DNA of 64,000 nt, taken from the NCBI GenBank assembly GCA_963767685.1, contig CAVYEZ010000005.1:558001-622000 (forward strand), given 5' to 3'. The stretch comes from Trebonia sp963767685 (GTDB lineage Bacteria > Actinomycetota > Actinomycetes > Streptosporangiales > Streptosporangiaceae). Below the pieces are notes generated by a model. That model was not told the origin of the DNA. It saw nothing but the letters and a program-made list of their open reading frames with translations, and searched no databases. Positions 50,181 through 58,152 of the stretch are shown one piece after another (position 1 is the stretch's first letter; every line of letters begins with the position of its first letter). Made by a program: the position numbers and the translations under genes.

Positions 50181-50409
50181 TCGCAAGGCAGAAAGGCATT
50201 TCCACCACCCCGTCGCGGGCGACCTCACCCTGCGGTACGAGCGACTCGCGGTCGACGGGGATCCTGGCCTGGAGATTTTCGCCTACATGGCGGAGCCCGG
50301 GTCACGATCGGAGGAGGCATTCAACTTCTTGGCGAGTTGCCCGGCAGACGGAAGCGATTTGCCAAGCCACGTGTCCATCAGGCCAGACGCCTGTGTGATG
50401 GGCTGGTAG
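50181..50409 (+). pseudogene. MmyB-type HTH regulator, 3' tail
   Basis: An in-frame stretch reads ERHFHHPVAGDLTLRYERLA, then DPGLEIFAYMAEPGSRSEEA, matching the C-terminal end of the MmyB-like ligand-binding domain of XRE regulators. There is no HTH and no start. It overlaps antisense the C-terminal extension of the RibD-like gene. Confidence 0.6.
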
Positions 50410-50945
50410 TGGAGCAGGACGTTGCCTGAGGCGAACTGCCGGGTCTTCAGCAGTTTGAGGCTGGTCTTGCCGGCTCCTGCGAACAGGGACCTGCCCTGGC
50501 CCAGGATGACCGGGTTCACCATGATCCGCAGCTCGTCGAGCAGGCCCGTGGGCAGCAGCCCGGCCGTCAGCGTCGAGCTGCCCGCGATCACGATGTCCTT
50601 GCCGGGTTGCTGCTTGAGCCTGGCCAGTTCCTCTTCGGCGTGGTTGCTGATGACCTGCGTGCCGGCCCAGGTGGCCTGCGGCAGGGTCCGCGAGATGACG
50701 ATCTTGGGGGTGGCGTTCATCGCCTTCGCGACGTCCGGGTCGGACTCCTCGCCGGCGGGCGTGGGCCAGAAGGCGGCCATGAGCTCGTAGGTCACCCGGC
50801 CGAACACCAGCGTGCCGGCCTCGCGGAGCTGCGCCAGCGCGAACTGGCTGAACTCCTCGTCGATGGTCTGCCAGTCCAGCGCCTGGCCCGGGCCGGCGTG
50901 GTAGCCGTCGGCGCTGATGATCATGAACGAGAACATCTTCCGCAC
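50283..50945 (-). CDS. RibD C-terminal/dihydrofolate reductase-like protein
   Basis: A 220-residue protein. VRKMFSFMIISADGYHAGPG at the start, LVFGRVTYELMAAFWPTP, KIVISRTLPQATWAG and LLDELRIMVNPVILGQGRSL are hallmarks of the dihydrofolate-reductase-like RibD_C family (NADPH reductases of mostly unknown substrate). Relatives end after VLLxYxP; here about 38 extra residues follow, read antisense through the MmyB remnant, so the original stop was probably lost in a rearrangement. The GTG at 50945 follows GGAGGACCC. Confidence 0.82.
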   Translation of the reverse strand: MRKMFSFMIISADGYHAGPGQALDWQTIDEEFSQFALAQLREAGTLVFGRVTYELMAAFWPTPAGEESDPDVAKAMNATPKIVISRTLPQATWAGTQVISNHAEEELARLKQQPGKDIVIAGSSTLTAGLLPTGLLDELRIMVNPVILGQGRSLFAGAGKTSLKLLKTRQFASGNVLLHYQPITQASGLMDTWLGKSLPSAGQLAKKLNASSDRDPGSAM

Positions 50946-51041
50946 GGGTCCTCCAGCTTGGTTGCTTCATGCCGCTGACCGTGTAGACGGTCCCGGTGTC
51001 CCGGGGTCATCTGCGGGCGGGGATCTGCATCCTGCCAGGAA

Positions 51042-51929
51042 TCAGAGCATCCAAGACTCCCGGGGCGGCCGGAGTTCGGTTTCCAGCAAGGCGGCGACCT
51101 GACGGTAGCGGCCCACAGACACCAGGTGCACACCGTTGAAAGCACCGCTGTCGCGGATCGCCAGCACCTGCTGACAAGCGGCCTCCACCCCGGCATTGCG
51201 GTCACGCTCAACTGCGGTGACCAGGTCCTCGGGAATGTCGATATCGGGGATCGTCCGCGCCAGGTTCCGGGCCATGGCCGCGCTGGCCAGCACCATTACC
51301 CCGGCGTAGACCGGCCCAGACACCTGCACGCTCTCGCGCCACCGCAGCAGGCTCTCCAGCGAGTAGCTGACTTGCGCGAACACGAAATCGGCCGCGGCCT
51401 TCCAGGCCGGGACCGCCCGCAAGCCGGACGTCACCCCGGCCCGGAACGGCGCAAGCCCGCTGAACATCGGATCCTCGGCGACGGCCCGCGTCTCCTCGAT
51501 CATCGCCTGTACGGTCAGTTCACTGGTACGACCGCCAGCACTGGGCTTGTCACCGTAGACGTACAGGAACGAGTCCACGCCGTACGCCGCCGCCGTCAGC
51601 AGATCCCGGCGAAACCCCAGCAGGTTCCGGTCCCGGGAATTCAGGCACGCGATCCCGCGAGCACCCATCGCCTGCACCTCGTGGGCTACCGCCACACTCG
51701 ACACCGTCGCCCGCCCGATGTGGTTGTCGGGAATCAGGAACGAGTCAGCCACATGGCTGAGGACACCGATCTGGTGCCGGACCCGCGTTAGATCCGGACG
51801 AGTCGGCGGCTCAACCTCGCAGATAACCTCAAACCGGCAACGCGAATCACCCTCAGTGACGGCGACAGCGGTACTGCGGTTCATGGTTGCCCGCAACGAT
51901 GCTTCTGTGCTGGTCACGGCTTTTGCCAC
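51042..51929 (-). CDS. Methylenetetrahydrofolate reductase-family protein
   Basis: A 295-residue TIM-barrel protein of the MTHFR family: RFEVICEVEPPTRPDLTRVR (the early Glu equivalent to the catalytic acid), AHEVQAMGARGIACLNSRDR, SFLYVYGDKPSAGGRT and DFVFAQVSYSLESLLRWRES. Classical MetF motifs are only partly kept, so a specialised reductase or methyl-transfer partner is possible. GTG starts at 51929 or 51917 and an ATG at codon 16 are all plausible. Confidence 0.75.
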   Translation of the reverse strand: MAKAVTSTEASLRATMNRSTAVAVTEGDSRCRFEVICEVEPPTRPDLTRVRHQIGVLSHVADSFLIPDNHIGRATVSSVAVAHEVQAMGARGIACLNSRDRNLLGFRRDLLTAAAYGVDSFLYVYGDKPSAGGRTSELTVQAMIEETRAVAEDPMFSGLAPFRAGVTSGLRAVPAWKAAADFVFAQVSYSLESLLRWRESVQVSGPVYAGVMVLASAAMARNLARTIPDIDIPEDLVTAVERDRNAGVEAACQQVLAIRDSGAFNGVHLVSVGRYRQVAALLETELRPPRESWML

Positions 51930-52207
51930 CTCCCGTTCCCGGAAGGCGCCCTTGGTGACCGGCAGCGGTCCACGGACCGCCCGCGCGGGGCCGAGCGTGG
52001 CGGGCGGATCGCCCGTCGCAGCGCCCCTCGGCCTCCGCCCTCAGGGTACATGGTCAGAGCCCAATTTCCCGAGCAGATTTTTGTGACTTTGCCACAATCC
52101 GCGTTGAGTGAGGCCGTTGGCACCACAGGCACGCCACCTGGCCCGGGCGATTGCCACCCGGGACTTCAAGGCGTGTGCGGCCCTCGCTAGACCACAAGTA
52201 CGGTCAG

Positions 52208-53032
52208 ATGGTGCGATACGACCCTGCGATCTACGACGGCGCGGCTGTCCACTACCGCTACGGCAGGCCCGCCTATTCGCCGGGACTCGAGGCTCTTCTT
52301 GCTGAGGAACTCGGCCTGGATGGCAGCGGAAGGCTCCTGGACGCTGGGTGCGGCCCCGGCATCCTCACCGTGCGCCTCGCCCACCTGTTCGAGGAAGCTG
52401 TCGGCCTAGACCCCGATCCGGAGATGATCGCCGAGGGTCGCCGGGCCGCGGAGGAGCGCGGCATCGCGAACATAACCTGGGTCCAGGCCCTGGCCGAGGG
52501 GCTTCCCGGCGCAGCGCCGGGAACATATCGCGCGGTCACCTTCGGCCAGTCTTTCTGGTGGACGGACGAGGTTCGTGTGGCCGAGGCGGTGTATGACATG
52601 CTGGAGCCGGGCGGCGCCCTGGTCCTGATCATGCACAAGGCCGATGGGCGGGCCGTTCCGCCGAGCCCTGGGCCGCCCCCGATACCGCACGCAGAGATCC
52701 AGGCGTTGGTGGAAAAGTATCTCGGGTCAACCAGGCGAGCGGGTCAAGGCGTCGCGCGGGTCCGGACCCACAGTGCCGACGAAGACGCCATTGCCCGGAC
52801 CCCCTTTGGCGGGCCGCGGGTGATTTTCGCCCCCGGCATCCCTGACTTGGTCCGGGATACCGAAAGCGTGTTGTCCGGCTATTTCTCCATGTCCTGGTCA
52901 GCGCCGCACCTATTTGGTGACCGTGCCGAAGCATTCGCCACCGAGGTGCGGGGGCTGCTGCGGGCGCGATCTCCCGAGGGCGTTTTCTGGGACTGGCCCG
53001 GCGATACCAAAGTGATCCTTGCCAGGAAATGA
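52208..53032 (+). CDS. Class I SAM-dependent methyltransferase
   Basis: A 274-residue enzyme with the full motif series: LLDAGCGPGILTVRLA (motif I), VGLDPDPEMIAEGRRAAEER (motif II), YRAVTFGQSFWWTDEVRV (motif IV region) and LEPGGALVLIMHKAD (motif VI). The YDGAAVHYRYGRPAYSP start is typical of UbiE/Methyltransf_11 small-molecule methyltransferases. I chose the ATG at 52208, where the conserved start lies. The small secreted protein gene begins 6 bases after the stop, but they need not be functionally linked. Confidence 0.85.
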   Translation: MVRYDPAIYDGAAVHYRYGRPAYSPGLEALLAEELGLDGSGRLLDAGCGPGILTVRLAHLFEEAVGLDPDPEMIAEGRRAAEERGIANITWVQALAEGLPGAAPGTYRAVTFGQSFWWTDEVRVAEAVYDMLEPGGALVLIMHKADGRAVPPSPGPPPIPHAEIQALVEKYLGSTRRAGQGVARVRTHSADEDAIARTPFGGPRVIFAPGIPDLVRDTESVLSGYFSMSWSAPHLFGDRAEAFATEVRGLLRARSPEGVFWDWPGDTKVILARK

Positions 53033-53038
53033 ACATCC

Positions 53039-53347
53039 TTGATACGCACGCGCATCGCCGTCATGGGAATCGCCGCACTCGCCGCGGCCGGCTCCCTGTT
53101 CGCCACCGGCACGGCCCAGGCATCAACAGCGGGCACCCCTTACATGTGCCCGCATTACCTCAACGACGGTGCGACCGGGCTCTACGGATGGAGCGAGGGT
53201 CAGGCCATACTCGTCTGCTCCTACAGCCCCACCGGATCTCTTTACTGCCGCTACAACGCCTATATCGGCACTCCCGTCTCCGGTACCGGCGAGCCCCTCG
53301 ACAACGCGCCCTACTGTCCGACCGACGCCGTCCCGACGACGAACTAA
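53039..53347 (+). CDS. Small secreted Cys-containing protein
   Basis: 102 residues: a Sec signal peptide (RTRIAVMGIAALAAAGSLFA, cleavage after TAQA), then a mature part of about 70 residues with four Cys (YMCPHYLNDG, LVCSYSPTG, LYCRYNAYIG, YCPTDA). The Cys spacing suggests two disulfides. The start is a TTG at 53039 (ATG at 53063 would lose the basic n-region). I do not recognise a family. A strong hairpin terminator follows at 53404-53430. Confidence 0.65.
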   Translation: MIRTRIAVMGIAALAAAGSLFATGTAQASTAGTPYMCPHYLNDGATGLYGWSEGQAILVCSYSPTGSLYCRYNAYIGTPVSGTGEPLDNAPYCPTDAVPTTN

Positions 53348-53403
53348 GCCACCCCGCAATCAAACGAGGCCTGCCTCGGCCGGACGTGATCGTTGGCGTC
53401 TGT

Positions 53404-53430
53404 CCGGTCTGAGGGCTGCCCCCAGACCGG
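53404..53430. terminator. Bidirectional hairpin terminator
   Basis: CCGGTCTG and CAGACCGG form a perfect 8-bp stem, extended by internal GGG/CCC pairing. It lies between the convergent small secreted protein and response-regulator genes. Confidence 0.6.
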
Positions 53431-53435
53431 GGACC

Positions 53436-54023
53436 TCAAGCTGGCGGACGTCGCGAGCTCCGCACCACGACTGCGATCTGCACGCGGTTGCCGAGCTCGA
53501 GCTTGGTCAGGATGCGCGAGACGGCGGCCTTAACGGTAGCGCCGCTCACGTAGACCTGACGGGCGATCTCGGCGTTGGTCGCGCCGTCGGCCACGGCCAG
53601 GGCAACCGCGCGTTCCCGCTCGGTGAGCACCTCCAGGCCTGGCTTGGGCCGGTCGACGGCTGCCCTTCCCTGGACCAGATCCAAGAGCGGCCGCGTCACC
53701 GCCGGTGACAGCACCCCCTGCCCGGCCGCGACGGCCCGGACCGCATTGATGATCTCGGCCGGAGGCGCGTCCTTGACCAGGTAGCCGGCCGCGCCGGCGG
53801 TGATCGCCTGGCGGACCAGTTCGTCTGCGTCGAAGGTGGTGAGCGCGACCACGCGCGGTGTCGTCATGGCCGCCCTGATCGCGGCCGTGGCCGTGACGCC
53901 GTCGGTGCCGGGCATCCTGATGTCCATCAGCACCACGTCCGGTACCAGCTCCGCAGCCGCGGTGATCGCCGCCGCCCCGTCAGGGGACACCGCGTCTACT
54001 ACACGCTGGTCGTGATCGAGCAC
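53436..54023 (-). pseudogene. NarL/LuxR-type response regulator lacking its first 25-30 residues
   Basis: 195 codons carrying most of a receiver domain (phospho-acceptor Asp in DVVLMDIRMPG, then TTFDADELVRQAITAGAAGY) and a LuxR HTH (LTERERAVALAVADGATNAE, VYVSGATVKAAVSRILTKLE). The usual start (VIRVLLVDDH...), with beta-1 and the acidic metal-binding pair, is absent; the frame begins with GTG-CTC in unrelated-looking sequence. No sensor kinase gene is nearby. It was probably 5'-truncated by a deletion; a protein could still be made but would not be phosphorylated normally. Confidence 0.65.
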
Positions 54024-54251
54024 GGCACCCGCCGCGCTGCACGTGCGTCACTGGCACTTCTCGAAGTGGAACATCGATGTATTCATCGGATGTCTACACC
54101 TTGCCGATGAGGCGCCATGCAGTGTTCGTTACGTAGAAATTCCGGATTCTTGCAGCAAAAGTGTCGATTAGGTCTCACTCGGGTGATCGGGTCTTTACAG
54201 GGCAGGCTGCCAGTCGTATAAACCAGTCATCCGATGTTACGGCACCGTGAA

Positions 54252-54285
54252 CGCACCAGACAGGCAAGCCAGCCTGTCTGGTGCG
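54252..54285. terminator. 14-bp hairpin (terminator or operator)
   Basis: CGCACCAGACAGGC and GCCTGTCTGGTGCG, perfect arms with a 6-base loop AAGCCA. No T-tract. It could terminate an upstream leader transcript or bind a regulator. Confidence 0.5.
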
Positions 54286-54300
54286 CACCGGTGACGCGAT

Positions 54301-54340
54301 TCATCGGATCATCAGCGGGTGCCGAGTCATCGGATCATCA
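54301..54340. repeat. 14-bp direct repeat upstream of the beta-helix gene
   Basis: TCATCGGATCATCA occurs at 54301-54314 and again at 54327-54340, 26 bases apart (about 2.5 helical turns). Shorter relatives lie at 54083 and, inverted, at 54229. Confidence 0.55.
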
Positions 54341-54389
54341 CGAGGCAGTCAGCCGTGGGGCTGCCCACACTCGCACTCGCCGTGGAGGC

Positions 54390-54880
54390 CACTGTGTCGT
54401 TCAGTCCGCCGCACCCGACCGCACCTTCGTCACCACCGTCCAGACATGCTGGGCCCCGGCTCGCCGGCGCCCGACGACTCGCCGCGGTCACCGCCGCGGC
54501 TCTCGCCGCCGCGTCCGGCCTGGTTCTCGCGAGCGGCCCTCTGTCCGCGCACGCGGACACCGCAAGCGGGACCGCCACCGCAAGCGGAGCCACCGCGACA
54601 TGTACATCAACGACCTGTCCAACATTGAAACCTGGACGAAGGTGAACATGGGCGGCCTGCCCGGTGCCTGCGTACCGGAGACCATGCGCTTCAACGGCAA
54701 CGGCGGTGACCCCGGATCCGGAAGCTGCACCGAGGCCGCCTCACCGCTCTGGAACGCGGAGGACATCACCAGCGGCCCGCTCGCCGACGGCGCTTACACC
54801 CTGACCGCCACAGCGACCGATGCGATAGCAAGCCCGGTGACCTCGACCCGGACCAGACCATCCCCGGCCGTCACCGCCCC
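54390..54880 (+). pseudogene. Secreted protein, frameshifted
   Basis: One frame encodes a signal peptide (RRLAAVTAAALAAASGLVLA, SGPLSAHADT) and ends soon after. From about 54590 another frame reads YINDLSNIETWTKVNMGGLP, then MRFNGNGGDPGSGSCTEAAS and GAYTLTATATDAIASPV, as in an Ig-like or binding module. A single indel near 54590 would join them. The function is unknown; it precedes the beta-helix gene by about 30 bases. Confidence 0.45.
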
Positions 54881-54909
54881 TGACGTTCCCTCTTTCGCGA
54901 AGGAAAACC

Positions 54910-57906
54910 GTGCCACTCCTCAAACGTCTAATTCTTGTCCTCCTGTCGGCCGGAACCGCAGCCGCAGCGGGGGTTCTCGCGACCGGCCTTATATCCGCGG
55001 CCGCCGCTAACGCCGCGGGGCCCCAGCTCATTTACGCGGCCCCGAACGGCTCAGGCACCCAGTGCTCGCCGGGGAAGCCATGCTCGATCACCACGGCCCA
55101 GCAGGCCGCACGTCACGACCGCACGGAACATGTCGAGAACGTGCAGGTGATCCTGGACGACGGCACCTACCGGCTGACGGCTCCCCTTGATTTCGGGCCG
55201 GGCGATTCGGGCAGCCCAGGGCACCCGGTCGTGTGGAGCGCCGCGGGCGGCGCCCACCCGGTACTCTCTGGCGCGACCCGCCTGACCGACTGGACGGCGT
55301 CCTCCCCGTCGGGCGTGTGGTCAGCATCCGTTCCGGCCACCAGCGCCAGCCGTCAGCTCTACGTCAACGGCACGGAAGCGCCCGTCGCGCAGGCGACGCC
55401 GTCTCAGTTGCACTTCGCCGGCGGCTGGAAGGGGTCGGCCACGGGGTACGACCTGTCGGCCGACCCGGCCGCGCTCGCGTTCTTCTCGGCCCTGACCCCG
55501 GCCCAGCTGCAGCAAGTAGAGTTCGACTACCCCGGCGGGAACGGGCAGTGGACCGACTCCAAGTGCCGGGTTCAGTCGCTGTCCGGCAGCTCACTGACGA
55601 TGGACGAGCCGTGCTGGACGGACGTCACCGACCGGGCCACCTACGCCCAGGCCAGTGGCGGCCTGCCTTCGATGAGCACCTCGCAGTTGCCGGCCTCGAT
55701 CCAGAACGCGCGCAGCCTGCTGCATCCGGGCCAGTGGTTCCTCGACCAAGCCAGCCACACCCTGTACCTTGACCCGCTGGACGGGGCCGCCCCGGCCACG
55801 CTCGACGTCGAGTTGCCGCTCCTGGAAACCCTCGTCCAGGGCGCGGGTAGCCTGGCGCAGCCCGTCCACGACCTCACGTTCTCCGGACTCACGTTCTCCT
55901 ACGCCACGTGGAACGCCCCGTCCGGGCCGGCAGGCTTCGCCGACGTGCAGAGCAACCTGCACATGACCGGCGCGAACAACCAGGGGATGTGCGATTTCTC
56001 CAGTCCGGCCGGAACCTGCCCGTGGGGCTTGCTGACCGAGCCGCACGCGAACGTCTCCTTCACCGCCGCCGATCACGTCACGCTGACCGGGAACACGTTC
56101 ACCCAACTCGGCGGGGCGGGCCTGAGCATCGCTTACGGCTCGTCGGACAACCTCGTCCAGGGCAATGAGTTCACCGACATCGCGTCAACCTCGATCCTGC
56201 TCGGCTGCACGGCCGACCCGACACCGGTCAACCCCGACCCGGCGCACTTCCCGGACTACCTGAACACGAACCCGGATACCGCGCAGACGATCAAGGACAA
56301 CTGCACCCCGGACCCGTCGGCCGTGGCCGCCGACAAGGTCGGGACGAACGAGATCGACACCGGCAATACGATCTCCGACAACGTCATCACCCACGTGGGC
56401 ACCGACTACCCCTCGGCCAGCGGAATCACGCTCCTGTTCAACCGAGGCACGGTGGTCACCCACAACGAGCTCTACGACCTGCCCTACAGCGGCATCACCG
56501 CCGGCGTTATCCAGGGACATGTCGATCTGGCCGACCACCCCTCCAACTCGCTCAACATCAACGCCGATAACACCATCAGCTACAACCTCATCCACGACTA
56601 CCTGCAGGTGCTCGGGGACGGCGGCGGGGTCTACATGGAGGGCCACCAGGCCGCCTACCAGTACGAGGCCGACGGGACGACGATCGACTTCGACGCCACC
56701 ATGGCGCACGGCCTGCAAGTGATCGGCAACGTCACCTACAACGCGGGCCCCGGCTTCGCGTCCTTCTACGACGACGCCGGCTCGGAGTGGATCCACTACG
56801 TCGGCAACGTGCAATTCCACAACAACGGCGCCAACGCGCAGGGCGGCTGCGCGCCGACCGGGCATTTCCTTGTCGAAGGAAACTACTTCTCGGCGTCGGC
56901 CGGCCAGTACGTCTGCGCCAACGCGGTCGACAGCCACGTCGGCAGCAACACCACCATCGCGGCCTCGCCGGGGCCGAACGACCTCCAGCTGACGCCTCTG
57001 CAAGCCGCCGGCCCGGACGCGTCGGGCCAGGCGTTCGCCGACGCGACCAACCTGGAGGCGGACTACGTCTCGGCGCCCCAGGCGACGTACTCGAACGGCA
57101 CCACCACCATGCGGGTGCTGATCGGCGGCGCCGGATTCGCCCCGCGCACCCCGGTCTACTTCTCCGGCCACGCGTCGCCGAAGGTGGACGTGCTCTCCCC
57201 AGGGTTCCTGATCGCGACGCTCTCTCCGGGCGCGGACGCTTCGCAGGTTTCCGTGGGCGGCCTCGTCGCCGCGCCCACCATCTCCGCGCCGGCGTCGGGG
57301 GCGACCGGAGTCGCGAGCACGTTCACCATCAAGGGCTCCGGGGTCAGCGGCGACACCGTCACGGTGACCGAAGGCGGCTCCCCCGTGTGCGCCGTGACCG
57401 TCACGAGCTCGGCGTGGTCGTGCACCGCGACGGAGGACGACGGCCAGCACGCGCTCACCGCCGTCCAGGCGAGCACGCGCGGCGTCGACTCACCGCCGGC
57501 GACCACCGTCTTCGTGGTCGGCACGGCGCCGGCCGCCGTCCGCGTTAACGACACCGACCCCGGCTTCCAGTACTCCGGGTTCAGCTACTCGAACAACCGA
57601 GGTGATGGCGACTACCAGGACGACGTCCACTACGCGACGGACAACGGCTCGACGATCACGTACACGTTCGTGGGCACCGGCATCAAGGTGTACGGGGAGC
57701 TGAGCACCGACCAGGGTCACTTCTCGGCGGCGCTGGACGGAGGAGCTCCCGTCAGCGTCGACACCGTGCCCAGTGACGGCCAGCGTCATTCGGACGTCGT
57801 GACCTGGTCGGCGGAAGGCCTGACAGCCGGGGTGCACACGCTCGTGCTAACCAAGGTCGACGGCACGTACATGACCTTCGACGGCGCAGAGGTCGACAAC
57901 AGCTAA
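54910..57906 (+). CDS. Secreted right-handed beta-helix glycosidase-like protein
   Basis: A 998-residue exported protein. The signal peptide (about 1-36) is followed by IYAAPNGSGTQCSPGKPCSI, the typical start of secreted parallel beta-helix enzymes. The helix (about 40-690) shows repeated turns such as LTGNTFTQLGGAGLSIAYGS, NTISDNVITHVGTDYPSASG and NTISYNLIHDYLQVLGDGGG. The layout resembles GH141/pectate-lyase-like proteins. An Ig-like segment follows (about 770-865) and then a C-terminal beta-sandwich (about 870-998, with DTDPGFQYSGFSYSNN). The GTG at 54910 follows AAGGAAAACC. It probably acts on plant or microbial polysaccharide. Confidence 0.8.
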   Translation: MPLLKRLILVLLSAGTAAAAGVLATGLISAAAANAAGPQLIYAAPNGSGTQCSPGKPCSITTAQQAARHDRTEHVENVQVILDDGTYRLTAPLDFGPGDSGSPGHPVVWSAAGGAHPVLSGATRLTDWTASSPSGVWSASVPATSASRQLYVNGTEAPVAQATPSQLHFAGGWKGSATGYDLSADPAALAFFSALTPAQLQQVEFDYPGGNGQWTDSKCRVQSLSGSSLTMDEPCWTDVTDRATYAQASGGLPSMSTSQLPASIQNARSLLHPGQWFLDQASHTLYLDPLDGAAPATLDVELPLLETLVQGAGSLAQPVHDLTFSGLTFSYATWNAPSGPAGFADVQSNLHMTGANNQGMCDFSSPAGTCPWGLLTEPHANVSFTAADHVTLTGNTFTQLGGAGLSIAYGSSDNLVQGNEFTDIASTSILLGCTADPTPVNPDPAHFPDYLNTNPDTAQTIKDNCTPDPSAVAADKVGTNEIDTGNTISDNVITHVGTDYPSASGITLLFNRGTVVTHNELYDLPYSGITAGVIQGHVDLADHPSNSLNINADNTISYNLIHDYLQVLGDGGGVYMEGHQAAYQYEADGTTIDFDATMAHGLQVIGNVTYNAGPGFASFYDDAGSEWIHYVGNVQFHNNGANAQGGCAPTGHFLVEGNYFSASAGQYVCANAVDSHVGSNTTIAASPGPNDLQLTPLQAAGPDASGQAFADATNLEADYVSAPQATYSNGTTTMRVLIGGAGFAPRTPVYFSGHASPKVDVLSPGFLIATLSPGADASQVSVGGLVAAPTISAPASGATGVASTFTIKGSGVSGDTVTVTEGGSPVCAVTVTSSAWSCTATEDDGQHALTAVQASTRGVDSPPATTVFVVGTAPAAVRVNDTDPGFQYSGFSYSNNRGDGDYQDDVHYATDNGSTITYTFVGTGIKVYGELSTDQGHFSAALDGGAPVSVDTVPSDGQRHSDVVTWSAEGLTAGVHTLVLTKVDGTYMTFDGAEVDNS

Positions 57907-57920
57907 GGAGGCCACCGCTT

Positions 57921-57958
57921 CGGTGTCAGAGCCGGCATGCTCGCCGGCTCTGACACCG
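57921..57958. terminator. Strong hairpin after the beta-helix gene
   Basis: A perfect 16-bp stem CGGTGTCAGAGCCGGC with its complement and a 6-base loop ATGCTC, starting 15 bases after the stop. This is the clearest simple terminator hairpin in the window, although it has no T-tract. Confidence 0.75.
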
Positions 57959-58152
57959 ACAGCATTGACCGGCCAGTCATGACCAGCGTCCCGCTCCGTC
58001 GCCGCCACCGTCGTCGCCCCACCGGGCTTGGCCGTCAGCGCGGCCATGGCGGCCGCTGCAGGGCTGTCACTTGCCGGGACAGAGAAAGAAAGCGGCGCAC
58101 CTACGGTCCACCGCCACCCGGCCACTCATCGCACGGTGTAGCCGACCCGGCC

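Larger units (their letters stand above)
54024..54389. other. Gene-free regulatory region with repeats
   Basis: Lower G+C than the surroundings. It holds TCATCGGAT at 54083-54091, 54301-54309 and 54327-54335, the inverted form ATCCGATG at 54229-54236, a 14-bp hairpin at 54252-54285, and a TATAAA promoter-like hexamer near 54217. Confidence 0.5.
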
